Shown here piece after piece: positions 24,959 through 41,924 of a DNA stretch of 64,000 nt. Origin of the DNA: Streptomyces pseudovenezuelae (GTDB lineage: Bacteria; Actinomycetota; Actinomycetes; Streptomycetales; Streptomycetaceae); NCBI RefSeq assembly GCF_001513955.1, contig NZ_KQ948156.1, forward strand, positions 62,001 to 126,000. The letters run 5' to 3'. The position numbers and the translations under genes are program-made. Position 1 is the first letter of the stretch. Every line of letters begins with the position of its first letter. A model generated the notes under the pieces. That model was not told where the DNA came from. It saw only the letters and a program-made list of their open reading frames with translations, and did no database searches.

Positions 24959-26276
24959 GGGCGGCCCAGACCGGGCCGTCGGGGTAGGTGTACTCCTTGA
25001 GGGAGGCGGGGTGCATCTGCGCGCTCAGTCCGGGCAGGGTCGGGGCGAGGTAGTGGCCGTCGACGACGCGGACCGGGTCGACGAAGTGCTCGTGCAGGTG
25101 GTCGACGTACTCGATGACCCGGTCCTCGGTGGTCCCGGAGACGGCGACGTAGTCGAACATCGACAGGTGCTGCACCATCTCGCACAGGCCGACGCCGCCG
25201 GCGTGCGGGCAGACCGGCACGCCGAACTTCGCGGCCAGCAGCAGGATCGCGATGTTCTCGTTGACACCGCCGACGCGGGCCGAGTCGATCTGCACGATGT
25301 CGACCGCGCCGGCCTGCAGGAGCTGCTTGAACACCACCCGGTTGGCGATGTGTTCGCCGGTGGCGACCTTGATGGGGCTGAGCGCCTTGCGGACGGCGGC
25401 GTGGCCGAGGATGTCGTCGGGGGAGGTGGGCTCCTCGATCCAGTACGGGTCGTAGGGGGCCAGTTCGCGCATCCAGTCGATGGCGGGCTGGACATCCCAT
25501 CTCTGGTTGGCGTCCACCGCGATGCGGACGTCCGGGCCGACGGTCTCGCGGGCCGTGCGCAGGCGCCGTATGTCGTCCTGAAGGTCGGCCCCGACCTTCA
25601 GCTTGATCTGGGTGAAGCCGTCCGCGACCGCCTCGCGGGACAGCCGGGCGAGCTTCTCGTCGGAGTAGCCGAGCCAGCCGGGAGTGGTCGTGTAGGCGGG
25701 GTAGCCCCGGTCGAGGAGGTGGCCGATGCGCTCCTCGCGGCCCGCTTCGGCGCCGCGCAGGATCTCCAGCGCCTGCTCGGGGGTGAGGGCGTCGGACAGC
25801 CAGCGGAAGTCGACCTGCGCGACCAGCTCCTCGGGCGACATCTCGGCGAGGAAGCGCCACACCGGCTTGCCCGCGCGCTTGGCCGCGAGGTCCCAGGCGG
25901 CGTTGACGACCGCGCCGGTCGCCATGTGGATGGCGCCCTTCTCCGGTCCCAGCCACCGCAGTTGGGGGTCGTGGACCAGTGAGCGGGAGAAGGCGCCGAG
26001 GTCGGAGCAGACCTGCTCCACCGACAGGCCGACCACATGCGGGGCGAGCGTGGCGATGGCGGCGGCCTGGGCGTCGTTGCCGCGGCCGGTGGTGAAGGCC
26101 AGGGCGTGGCCCTCCAGTCCGTCGCCCGCATCGGTGCGCAGGACCACGTAGGCGGCGGAGTAGTCGGGCTCGGGGTTCATGGCGTCCGAGCCGTCGAGGT
26201 GTTCGGAGGTCGGGAACCGCACGTCCAGGACGTCCAGGGCGATGATGCGGGCAGTTGAGGGCACGGGGGAGGACAT
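24951..26276 (-). CDS. L-fuconate dehydratase (enolase superfamily)
   Basis: A 441-residue mandelate-racemase-group enolase. The barrel contains FTQIKLKVG (KxK catalytic lysine), metal ligands in AVDANQRW, WIEEPTSPDD and ATGEH, and a His in CPHAGGVGLCEM. The length, the N-terminal RFPTSEHLDGSDAMNPEPDYSAAYVVL and the C-terminal LKEYTYPDG are typical of fuconate dehydratases. It dehydrates L-fuconate to 2-keto-3-deoxy-L-fuconate. The ATG at 26276 follows AGGAG by 8 nt. This gene gives the strongest substrate identification for the operon. Confidence 0.93.
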   Translation of the reverse strand: MSSPVPSTARIIALDVLDVRFPTSEHLDGSDAMNPEPDYSAAYVVLRTDAGDGLEGHALAFTTGRGNDAQAAAIATLAPHVVGLSVEQVCSDLGAFSRSLVHDPQLRWLGPEKGAIHMATGAVVNAAWDLAAKRAGKPVWRFLAEMSPEELVAQVDFRWLSDALTPEQALEILRGAEAGREERIGHLLDRGYPAYTTTPGWLGYSDEKLARLSREAVADGFTQIKLKVGADLQDDIRRLRTARETVGPDVRIAVDANQRWDVQPAIDWMRELAPYDPYWIEEPTSPDDILGHAAVRKALSPIKVATGEHIANRVVFKQLLQAGAVDIVQIDSARVGGVNENIAILLLAAKFGVPVCPHAGGVGLCEMVQHLSMFDYVAVSGTTEDRVIEYVDHLHEHFVDPVRVVDGHYLAPTLPGLSAQMHPASLKEYTYPDGPVWAARV

Positions 26277-26345
26277 GGCGGCAACTCCTGTGAGAAGCAA
26301 GGGAGATCGATCCCCCTGCGACGAGACGTGAACGCGGCGGAGGTC

Positions 26346-26366
26346 GGGCGGCCGGTGCGGCCGCCC
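26346..26366 (-). terminator. Intercistronic hairpin after the permease gene
   Basis: GGGCGGCC/GGCCGCCC arms with a 5-nt loop, three bases past the permease stop and 70 bp before the dehydratase start. There is no T-run. It may lower read-through or protect the upstream transporter mRNA rather than terminate fully. Confidence 0.5.
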
Positions 26367-26369
26367 GGG

Positions 26370-27410
26370 TCACTCCTGGACCTTGCCGCCGGTGATGCGG
26401 GAGATGGCGAGGGCGACCAGGATGATCAGGCCGTTGAGGGCGCCGATCCACTGCGCCGGGACGCCGGCCAGCGTGAGCACGTTCTGGATCATGAAGAGGA
26501 GCAGGATGCCGCAGAACGCGCCGAACATGGTGCCCTTGCCGCCGTTGAGGCTGATGCCTCCGATGACGGCGGCGGCGAAGACGGTGAAGATGTAGCCGTT
26601 GCCCTGCGCGGAGGCGACCGAGGCCAGACGACCGGAGAGCATCAGCCCGGCGAGGGCGGCGAGCACGCTGCCGGTGACGATGACGATCCACAGCACCCGG
26701 TCGGTACGGATGCCGGCCGCCTTCGCGGCGTCGACGTTGCCGCCGATGGCGTACAGCGAGCGGCCGAAGCTGGTCCAGCCGAGCACCACGATGGCGATCG
26801 CGAACAGTGCCAGGCAGATCCAGATGGAGGCGGGCATGCCGAACCATTCGGCGGTGCCGGTGTACAGCATCGACTCCGGCAGCTGGAAGAAGGTCTGCCC
26901 GCCGGAGATGCCGGTGAGGATCCCGCGCAGCACGATCAGCATGCCGAGGGTGACGATGAAGCCGTTGAGGCCGAAGCGGATGATCAGCAGCGAGTTGATC
27001 ACGCCGACCAGCGCGCCCACGGCGAGCGTGACCGGGATCGACCAGGCACCGGGCAGCAGCCCCAGACCGTGTCCCGCACCGGTCGGCACCACCAGCCAGG
27101 CCGCGACACCGGGCGCCAGGCCCATGGTCGACTCCAGGGACAGGTCCATCTTCTTGACGATCAGGATCATCGTCTGGGCGAGGACCAGCAGAGCCATCTC
27201 GGACATGGTCTGCAGGACGTTGATGAGGTTGTCGGCCTGCAGGAAGACCGGGTTGACGATCTGGCCGACGATCGCGATGACGACGATCGCCGGGACGAGC
27301 GCCAGGTCCCGCAGCCGGGCCAGCGGGATCCGGCCGCCGAGCAGCGCGGTGCGCTTCTGCTTGGGTTCCACGGCCTGGGCGGCGGTGTCCGCGAGGACGG
27401 TGTCAGGCAT
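26370..27410 (-). CDS. ABC sugar transporter permease (RbsC family)
   Basis: A 346-residue inner-membrane permease with about nine hydrophobic segments and the family signature region GINVDAAKAAGIRT-like (GGNVDAAKAAGIRTDRV) that contacts the ATPase. It ends in ISRITGGKVQE. Its ATG overlaps the ATPase gene stop by 8 bp. With the ATPase and lipoprotein it forms a CUT2-type importer, predicted to carry L-fucose because of the downstream catabolic genes. Confidence 0.92.
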   Translation of the reverse strand: MPDTVLADTAAQAVEPKQKRTALLGGRIPLARLRDLALVPAIVVIAIVGQIVNPVFLQADNLINVLQTMSEMALLVLAQTMILIVKKMDLSLESTMGLAPGVAAWLVVPTGAGHGLGLLPGAWSIPVTLAVGALVGVINSLLIIRFGLNGFIVTLGMLIVLRGILTGISGGQTFFQLPESMLYTGTAEWFGMPASIWICLALFAIAIVVLGWTSFGRSLYAIGGNVDAAKAAGIRTDRVLWIVIVTGSVLAALAGLMLSGRLASVASAQGNGYIFTVFAAAVIGGISLNGGKGTMFGAFCGILLLFMIQNVLTLAGVPAQWIGALNGLIILVALAISRITGGKVQE

Positions 27411-28968
27411 TGAGGTCCACTCCTTCCATCGCGGCCACGAGGTCGTGGTCGTGCCAGCCGCGGGCTATCTCGGTCGTGACCCGGCCCTGGAACATCACCA
27501 GGATCCGGTCACACATACGAAGGTCGTCGAGTTCGTCGGAGGCGATGAGCACGCCGGTACCGGACTCGGCGGTCTCCTCGACCTTGCCGAGGAGGAACTC
27601 CTTGGAGCGCACGTCCACCCCGGCGGTCGGGTTGATCAGGACCAGCAGGCGGGGGTCATCGGCCAGGGCGCGGGCCATGACCACCTTCTGCTGGTTGCCG
27701 CCGGACAGGCTGGAGACCGGCAGGTCGGGCCCGGGGGTCTTGATGGCCAGCTTCTCGATCATGCCGTCGGCGAGCCGGTCACGGCGTCCGCGGCTGAGGA
27801 AGCCGTTCTTCCCGATCCGTTTCGGCACCGACAGGGTGGCGTTGTCGGCGATCGACATGTCGGGGACGAACCCCTGGTGGTGCCGGTCCTGAGGGACGAA
27901 CCCGGCACCGGCCGCCAGCGCGGCGGGCACGCTGCCCGGGCGGGGCCGGCGTCCGGCGATCTCCAGGTCCCCGGTCGCCGCGGCCCGCAGTCCTACGACG
28001 GTCTCGGCGACCTCGGTGCGCCCGCTGGCGGCGGCGCCCGCGAGGCCGACGATCTCACCGGCGCCCACCTGGAAGCTGACGCCGGTGTACGTGCCGTCGC
28101 TGCCCAGCGCCTGCACCGACAGCGCGGGTGCGGCGCTCCGGTCCAGGGTGGTGGAGCGCTCCTGCCGCAGACCGGCGGCGGCCTCGCCGGTCATGGCGGC
28201 GACCAGTTCGGCACGGGGCAGGTCGGCGACCGGGGCGGTCACGATGTGCCGGGCGTCGCGGAACACCGTCACCATGTCGCAGATCTCGTAGACCTCCTGC
28301 AGGTGGTGACTGATGAAGAGGAAGGTGACGCCCTGGCGTTGCAGGTCGCGGATCCGGTCGAAGAGCCGGCTGATCGCCGCCGCGTCGAGCTGCGCGGTCG
28401 GCTCGTCCAGGATGATGAACCGGGCCCCGAAGGACAGTGCCCGGGCGATCTCCACGAACTGCCGCTGCTCGACGTCGAGTTCACCGGCAGGGGTCTGCGG
28501 GTCGACATCCACCGACCAGGTCGACAGCAGCTCCTGGGCCCGGCCGCGTACACCGCTCCAGCTGATGAGCCGGTTGGATCCGTGGTGGTGCCGGTTCAGG
28601 AAGAGGTTCTCGGCGACGGTCAGGGTGGGGATGATCGTCGACTTCTGGTAGACGCAGGCCACGCGCTGTCGCCAGGCGTCACGGTCGCTGAGTCGTGGTG
28701 CGGGGGCGCCGCCGAAGGTGACCGTGCCCTCGTCGGGGGCGTGCAGGCCGGTCAGGACGGACACGAGGGTCGACTTGCCGGCGCCGTTGCGGCCGACGAG
28801 CGCGTGGGTCTCGCCGGGTTTGATGGTGATCCGGGCGCCGTTGAGGGCCACCGTGGGTCCGAATCGTTTGACTATGCCCGCCGCCTCGACGACGGGCAGG
28901 GCTGTGGGGGCCCGCCCGTCGTCCGCCGGTGCGGGCGCGGGGCTGACTTCTCGCTCCCCGTCGCTCAT
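27403..28968 (-). CDS. ABC sugar transporter ATPase with two nucleotide-binding domains (RbsA/MglA type)
   Basis: A 521-residue duplicated ATPase. The first domain has Walker A ALVGRNGAGKST and Walker B FIILDEPTAQLD. The second has a degenerate Walker A (GLAGAAASGRTE), LSGGNQQKVVMARAL, and a Walker B with Asn in place of Asp/Glu (LLVLINPTAGVD), the usual asymmetry in this family. The start at ATG 28968 follows AAGGCGG; the gene begins 47 bp after the binding-protein stop. Confidence 0.93.
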   Translation of the reverse strand: MSDGEREVSPAPAPADDGRAPTALPVVEAAGIVKRFGPTVALNGARITIKPGETHALVGRNGAGKSTLVSVLTGLHAPDEGTVTFGGAPAPRLSDRDAWRQRVACVYQKSTIIPTLTVAENLFLNRHHHGSNRLISWSGVRGRAQELLSTWSVDVDPQTPAGELDVEQRQFVEIARALSFGARFIILDEPTAQLDAAAISRLFDRIRDLQRQGVTFLFISHHLQEVYEICDMVTVFRDARHIVTAPVADLPRAELVAAMTGEAAAGLRQERSTTLDRSAAPALSVQALGSDGTYTGVSFQVGAGEIVGLAGAAASGRTEVAETVVGLRAAATGDLEIAGRRPRPGSVPAALAAGAGFVPQDRHHQGFVPDMSIADNATLSVPKRIGKNGFLSRGRRDRLADGMIEKLAIKTPGPDLPVSSLSGGNQQKVVMARALADDPRLLVLINPTAGVDVRSKEFLLGKVEETAESGTGVLIASDELDDLRMCDRILVMFQGRVTTEIARGWHDHDLVAAMEGVDLNA

Positions 28969-29015
28969 CTCAACCGCCTTGTACTGGGTAACCGTTGGAT
29001 GCCTGAAGGGGCGGG

Positions 29016-30077
29016 TCAGCCGAGGTTGTTGCCCCACAGCGCGGAGTCGTCGCTCTTGACGCTGGCGACGCCGCCGTAGGAGGCGCCGTCCGAGGTGACC
29101 AGGGGCGCGGAGAGCTGGTCCTCCAGCAGACCGTCACGGACCTGGATGATCGTGCTGTCGTGGTCGGTCTTGCCCGGCTTGAACGTCTTCCCGTCGATCG
29201 CGGCCTTGAGGTAGTACAGGGCGTACTTGGCGTACAGGTCGGCCGGCTGGGAGACGGTGGCGTCGATCTTGCCGGCGGCGATGTCCTTGAGCTCCTCGGG
29301 AATGCCGTCGTTGGACACGACGAAGACGTGCTTCTTGCCCTTCGGGTCGACCAGCAGGCCCTTCTGCTTGAGCACCTGGAGCGTCCCGGACAGGGCGAAG
29401 CTCGACTGCATGTAGACGCCCTTGATGTCCGGGTGGGCGGTCAGGTCCGTCTGCAGCTTCTGCGCGGCGACCGCGCCGTCCCAGTTGGTGGCCTCGCCGA
29501 ACACCTTGATGCCGGGGTAGTTCTTCTTCATGCAGTCGTTGAACGCCTCGGTGCGGTCACGGCCGTTGATCGAGTCGAGGCCGCCCTCCAGCATGACGAC
29601 CTTGCCCTTGCCGCCGAGCTTCGTGCCGAGGAACTGGCAGGCCTTCTCGCCGTACGCGCGGTTGTCGGCCCGCACCACCATGAAGACCTTGCCGCTGTCG
29701 GGGCGGGTGTCCACCGTGACGACCGGAATCTTCTTCGCACCGAGCTGGGCCAGGGTCGGCGCGATGGCGGCGGTGTCCTGCGGAGCCATCGCCACGCCCT
29801 TGACGCCCTGGCTGATGAACGTCTGCACGTTGGCGGTGAGCTTGGCGACGTCGTTCTGGGAGTTCGTGGTCTTCAGGGACAGACCCAGCTGCTTCGCGGA
29901 TTCGGGCGTGTACTTGATGTATGAGTTCCAGAAGTCGGTGTCGGACCGCGGGTAGTCGACGCCCACGAGCGGCTTGTCACCCGACGACGCGGTGGTGGAG
30001 CCGCTGTCGCAGGCGCTGAGCAGGGTCAGTGCGCAGACGACGGAGGCGGTGGAGCTGAGTGCGGTTCTGAGTCTCAT
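29016..30077 (-). CDS. Sugar-binding lipoprotein of ABC importer (periplasmic-binding protein type 1)
   Basis: A 353-residue secreted lipoprotein. The signal peptide ends in the lipobox LLSAC, and the mature protein is a RbsB-like fold (VGVDYPRSDTDFWNSYIKYT, KIPVVTVDTRPDS, EGGLDSINGRDRTEAF). It is the first gene of the operon, starting at ATG 30077 after GAGGAAA and about 75 nt downstream of a good promoter. Predicted ligand is L-fucose, inferred from the operon. Confidence 0.92.
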   Translation of the reverse strand: MRLRTALSSTASVVCALTLLSACDSGSTTASSGDKPLVGVDYPRSDTDFWNSYIKYTPESAKQLGLSLKTTNSQNDVAKLTANVQTFISQGVKGVAMAPQDTAAIAPTLAQLGAKKIPVVTVDTRPDSGKVFMVVRADNRAYGEKACQFLGTKLGGKGKVVMLEGGLDSINGRDRTEAFNDCMKKNYPGIKVFGEATNWDGAVAAQKLQTDLTAHPDIKGVYMQSSFALSGTLQVLKQKGLLVDPKGKKHVFVVSNDGIPEELKDIAAGKIDATVSQPADLYAKYALYYLKAAIDGKTFKPGKTDHDSTIIQVRDGLLEDQLSAPLVTSDGASYGGVASVKSDDSALWGNNLG

Positions 30078-30151
30078 GGGTATTTCCTCGCGCTGGTCCC
30101 GGAGCGGGGTTGTTACGCCGGTGCGACGGTTGGATGTCGCTGGACGGAGAG

Positions 30152-30188
30152 ATGGGATGTTTATAGGTCGGCCCTGGCTGAATGTCCA
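30152..30188 (-). promoter_or_regulatory. Promoter and start-site operator of the fucose operon
   Basis: On the minus strand, TGGACA (30188-30183), a 17-bp spacer and TATAAA (30165-30160) form a near-consensus promoter. CATCCCAT (plus-strand ATGGGATG, 30152-30159) covers the expected start site. The same octamer recurs upstream, suggesting a repressor site. Confidence 0.75.
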
Positions 30189-30267
30189 GAGGGTGCGGCG
30201 AAACTTCTGGAGATTGCGGCAGGACTTCGCAGGTGGAAGGTCATATTCGGGTCCGGCTCGGGTAATC

Positions 30268-30301
30268 CATCCCATGAATGTTGCCGATCCGTGATGGGAT
30301 G
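30268..30301. promoter_or_regulatory. Inverted pair of ATGGGATG octamers upstream of the fucose promoter
   Basis: CATCCCAT at 30268-30275 and ATGGGATG at 30294-30301 are inverted, 26 bp apart start to start. With the copy at 30152 this makes three octamers within 150 bp. They may be sites for looping or cooperative binding by the GntR proteins. Confidence 0.55.
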
Positions 30302-30924
30302 TCTCTTGCGTCGACCTCGCAGGGCGAGCGCGGCTGGGTCGGTTTCGCGACTGCAACCCGGCGGTCGCGATCGGCGGCAGGCGTCTCGCCGGCGTCTGGG
30401 ACGGGTGTCAAGGGACGAGCAGGGAACGAGTAGGCGCTCGCACGACTCCCTCCCCGGTCGCCCGGGCCGGGGCGGGCCACCCGCTCGCAGGTGACCGACG
30501 CGGGCTCCGCGGCCGGCGGGCCGTCGGGTCGCCGGCCGCGCTTGACCGAGGTGTCAGCGGTCGCGTAGGCCCTGTCCCTGCCCGGTTCGTCCCCCCGGGG
30601 TGCCGCGGCGAAGGTGGCGTCGGCCTCGACGAGAGTGGTGCACCCGTCCTCGGTGCGACCGACGCCGGGCCTGCCGTCGGTCCGCGGTCCGCGCAGGGCG
30701 TGCCGAGGCTGAACAGCTGTTGCATGCGCAATGGCCGCGGAGCACCCGTCGATCTTCGTCACCTGGGCGTGGGACGGCTGGGCATCAACGTGATGTTCCT
30801 GACATATGCGGCAAATCCTGCGCCGACGCACAGGAAAAAGAAAAGATCACCTCTCGGCAACCTTTTCGCGCGCGGTGGCCACTGAGGGGTGAACCATCGG
30901 CTTTTCTCCCCGGAACGGACGGAC
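30302..30924. other. Non-coding stretch (about 620 bp)
   Basis: GC-rich sequence between the fucose promoter region and the expansin gene. Open frames exist on both strands, but none has a ribosome site or a recognisable motif. A short A-rich tract (AGGAAAAAGAAAAG) is at about 30831-30844. Confidence 0.5.
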
Positions 30925-31890
30925 ATGAGCACAGCTAGGCAGGTCGCGCGCGAGCGCAGGCGCAAGCGCAGAATGATGTGGGGCACGGTGTCACTGGTCG
31001 CCGCGAGCGTGGTCGCCTGCCTGGTGATGGCCCTGCTTCCCGGCGACAAGGACGACACGACACCGGCGGCGAGCACGACCGTCGCCGCCGCCGGCGAAGC
31101 GGACGCGGGGCAGACGCTGTCCACCCCGTCCGCGAAGGCGAAGACGTCCCCCAGCCCGTCGGCGTCCCGGAGCGCGACCGCCTCCCCGAAACCGTCCAGG
31201 ACCACCGGCAAGAAGAAGCCCGCACCGGCCAAGACCACGCCTTCGGCGCATTCCGGGTCCGCCACGGCCTCGCTCGCCGGACGCATCAGGTCCGGCACCG
31301 ACTACCAGGGTGTCGCCACCGCGTACGACGCCGGCGTCGGGGACGGAGCCTGCGGGTTCGGCCCCAGCCCCGACATGATGATCGCGGCGATGAACACCAC
31401 CGACTACCAGACGGCCAGGGCCTGCGGGGCGTACGTCCACGTCCGGGCGGCGAACGGCCGCTCCGTCACTGTCCGCATCACCAATGAGTGCCCACTGCCC
31501 TGCGCGCCCGGACAGATCGACCTCAGTCAGCAGGCGTTCTCCCAGCTCGGTGACCTTCATCTCGGCCGGATCGCGATCACCTGGAACCTGGTCAGCCCCG
31601 CCGACGCCGGCACTCTCTCGCTCCGTTACAAGACTGGCTCCAGCCAGTACTGGTGTGGCATCCAGGTCCTCAACCACCGCAATCCGGTGGCGGCACTGGA
31701 GGTCAGTACCTCGGGAGGCTGGCGGCAGTTGGGCCGCACCTCCTACAACTACTTCCTGTCCGCCGACGGCACCGGCTGCGGCAAGGCGATCAGGATCACC
31801 GACATCTACGGGCAGCGGCTGACCGTGAACGGCATCGCGATCCGACCGAACGTCGTCCAGTCCACCAGCGTCCAGTTCGCTAAGCACTGA
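30925..31890 (+). CDS. Secreted or membrane-anchored expansin-like protein
   Basis: A 321-residue protein. An N-terminal positively charged segment and one hydrophobic helix (about 12-35) are followed by a long Ser/Thr/Pro/Lys-rich linker (about 40-110). Then comes a double-psi beta-barrel of the RlpA/expansin type (GVATAYDAGVGDGACGFG, CGAYVHVRAANGRSVTVRITNECP) and a second beta-sandwich with conserved Trp/Tyr. Bacterial expansins loosen cellulose and other cell-wall polymers without hydrolysis, which fits the nearby cellulases. The ATG at 30925 is preferred; a GTG 12 codons upstream is possible. Confidence 0.87.
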   Translation: MSTARQVARERRRKRRMMWGTVSLVAASVVACLVMALLPGDKDDTTPAASTTVAAAGEADAGQTLSTPSAKAKTSPSPSASRSATASPKPSRTTGKKKPAPAKTTPSAHSGSATASLAGRIRSGTDYQGVATAYDAGVGDGACGFGPSPDMMIAAMNTTDYQTARACGAYVHVRAANGRSVTVRITNECPLPCAPGQIDLSQQAFSQLGDLHLGRIAITWNLVSPADAGTLSLRYKTGSSQYWCGIQVLNHRNPVAALEVSTSGGWRQLGRTSYNYFLSADGTGCGKAIRITDIYGQRLTVNGIAIRPNVVQSTSVQFAKH

Positions 31891-31918
31891 CCCACGCCAC
31901 GGGGGGGCGGTGGCCCGT

Positions 31919-31945
31919 GGCTCACCGGGACGGGCCCGGTGAGCC
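31919..31945. terminator. Hairpin between convergent expansin and NRPS genes
   Basis: GGCTCACCGGG/CCCGGTGAGCC 11-bp arms with a 5-nt loop. It lies 29 bp past the expansin stop and 10 bp beyond the 3' end of the NRPS gene, so it can serve both. Confidence 0.8.
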
Positions 31946-31954
31946 GGGGACGGC

Positions 31955-40327
<8,373 letters not shown>

Positions 40328-40462
40328 ATTCGATCTCTCCACTGTCCGGACTCTACAAGTGGGCCCGTCGGGCCCAGGGTTAGCTGTCGAACGTCCGCGA
40401 GTCCCCTGCGGACAGAGGGCTTTGGGGTGGGACGGCAGGGTCGGCGGAGCGGTGCTCCGGGG

Positions 40463-40796
40463 TCAGCGCAGCCAGGCGCTGTACTCCAGTACGGCCCCGG
40501 CTCTGATCCCGTACCGGGGATCGTCCCGGGTGATGGTGGCGGTGGTCTCCAGGCCGAGCACGGTGCCGGTGCCGAGGTCGAGGATCAGCATGCGCCGGGC
40601 GCCGAGGGCGTCCTACACGTATGCCTCGCCCCGGCGCCCCAACCGGTCGGTGACCCGCCTCGCCGGACGCAGCCCCTCGGCGTCGGCCAGGAGCCGGACC
40701 AGTGCGGCCGACTCGCGGGCGCCGAGCGTCAACGTAGCGGCTGACGGCCCAGTAGTGCTCGCGATAGGCGGCGGCGAAGATCTCGTCGCTGCTCAT
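40463..40796 (-). pseudogene. Fused remnants of an ECF sigma factor and a CU044_5270-family gene
   Basis: From ATG 40796 the frame reads MSSDEIFAAAYREHYWAVSRYV, the start of an ECF-type sigma factor. After about 25 residues it runs into a different frame encoding ESAALVRLLADAEGLRPARR, and after an in-frame TAG, DALGARRMLILDLGTGTVLG to YSAWLR. The latter is the C-terminal end of a CU044_5270-type protein, usually encoded next to such sigma genes. A deletion has removed the rest of both genes, so no functional product is expected. Confidence 0.75.
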
Positions 40797-41074
40797 GTCC
40801 GGTTCGTGTCCGGCACTGCCGGGATCGTCACACCCTTCTTTCGTGAGTTTCCTCGCGTCGTTCGAGTGTGACGGGCGAGGCCGAGGTTGGTTGGCCAGGA
40901 CCCGCAGGGACAAGTCGTCCGCGATTCCGGGACGCGATGGGTGCAACGGCCGTTACTCAGGCTGCAGTTGAGTACGCATGCTCATACCCGGCGCCCGCCG
41001 CGCGGCAAGGATGGGTGCACGGCGCCGACGAGAGCCGGTGGCATCCAATTGAGTCTGTGTCAGGAGAACCTCTC

Positions 41075-41527
41075 ATGTCGCGTCGTATCGTCGTGTCTGT
41101 CGCTGCCGGTGTCGTCGTGCTCGGTGGTGCGGGTGCTTTCGCCCTTGCCTACGCCGGGGACCAGGCACCCGCGTTGGCGCACAGCACGGCCCGCTACACC
41201 GCTCCCGCCGCCGACCGCGATGGCTCGCTGGTGTTCACGACCGACGTGACGGCGTCCTCCGATGTGAAGAGCGTGAAGGTGCTGGCGTGGCCGGCGGACT
41301 CGTCGTTCGCGAAGAAGGGGCTGACCACCAAGGAGATGGCGGGCGTGGAGTCGGCCGTCTGCAAGCCCTCGGGTGGGGACACTCAGCGGTGCACCTACAA
41401 GGTGGCCGTCACGCGTGCCGATGCGGAAGGATCCCCGAAGGGGCTGTGGCACGTGGCCGTGTTGGTCACCGCGAAGGACGGCGACACGACCCTGGACACC
41501 AAGGCTGCCGACTTCACGGTGGCCTGA
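41075..41527 (+). CDS. Secreted DUF5707-like protein
   Basis: A 150-residue protein with an N-terminal signal or anchor (RRIVVSVAAGVVVLGGAGAFALAYA) and a single predicted beta-sandwich carrying two Cys that could form a disulphide (VCKPSGGDTQRCTYK). It resembles small actinomycete DUF5707 proteins of unknown function. AGGAG precedes the ATG at 41075. No operon partner is evident. Confidence 0.75.
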   Translation: MSRRIVVSVAAGVVVLGGAGAFALAYAGDQAPALAHSTARYTAPAADRDGSLVFTTDVTASSDVKSVKVLAWPADSSFAKKGLTTKEMAGVESAVCKPSGGDTQRCTYKVAVTRADAEGSPKGLWHVAVLVTAKDGDTTLDTKAADFTVA

Positions 41528-41569
41528 ACCGAACCTACCGCGCCTCGTCCACGGGGCCGGGGAGAACAG

Positions 41570-41806
41570 GTGGCGATGGCGGCGCACGAGCCGTGGCGGA
41601 TGTCGGTGGACGGCGAGGAGTTCGAGGTCAGCGAGCCGGACGGGAAGCCCGGCACCTACCACGTCACCTGGCTGACCGGACCCGACCCCCAGTACGGATT
41701 CGGGTTCACCACCCACCCTCCGGTACGCCCCGGCAGGGAGCATCTGGAGGAGGCCGTAAGGGAGTTCCTCGCCCAGGTGGATCCCGACACGGGACACATC
41801 GAGTGA
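41570..41806 (+). CDS. Small conserved-type hypothetical protein
   Basis: A 78-residue soluble protein (WRMSVDGEEFEVSEPDGKPGTYHVTWLTG, then HLEEAVREFLAQVDPDTGHI). A GTG at 41570 lies six bases after GGGGAG; ATG at 41576 is an alternative. It follows the DUF5707 gene by 42 bp. No domain is recognised. The acidic, beta-strand-then-helix pattern and normal codon use support a real gene. Confidence 0.65.
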   Translation: MAMAAHEPWRMSVDGEEFEVSEPDGKPGTYHVTWLTGPDPQYGFGFTTHPPVRPGREHLEEAVREFLAQVDPDTGHIE

Positions 41807-41924
41807 TCGCCGACGCTGAACGGCGGGACGGGCTCGTCCTGCACACCGGAGACCAGCGGGAACGATGGCCTCAAGCCGCCTATCAAGGTGCGGTGACGCG
41901 AACGAACGCCCGTACTGTGCTGCT

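Noticed and set aside
30302..30924. Several open frames on both strands
   Set aside because: No motifs, no ribosome sites and poor amino-acid composition; treated as non-coding.
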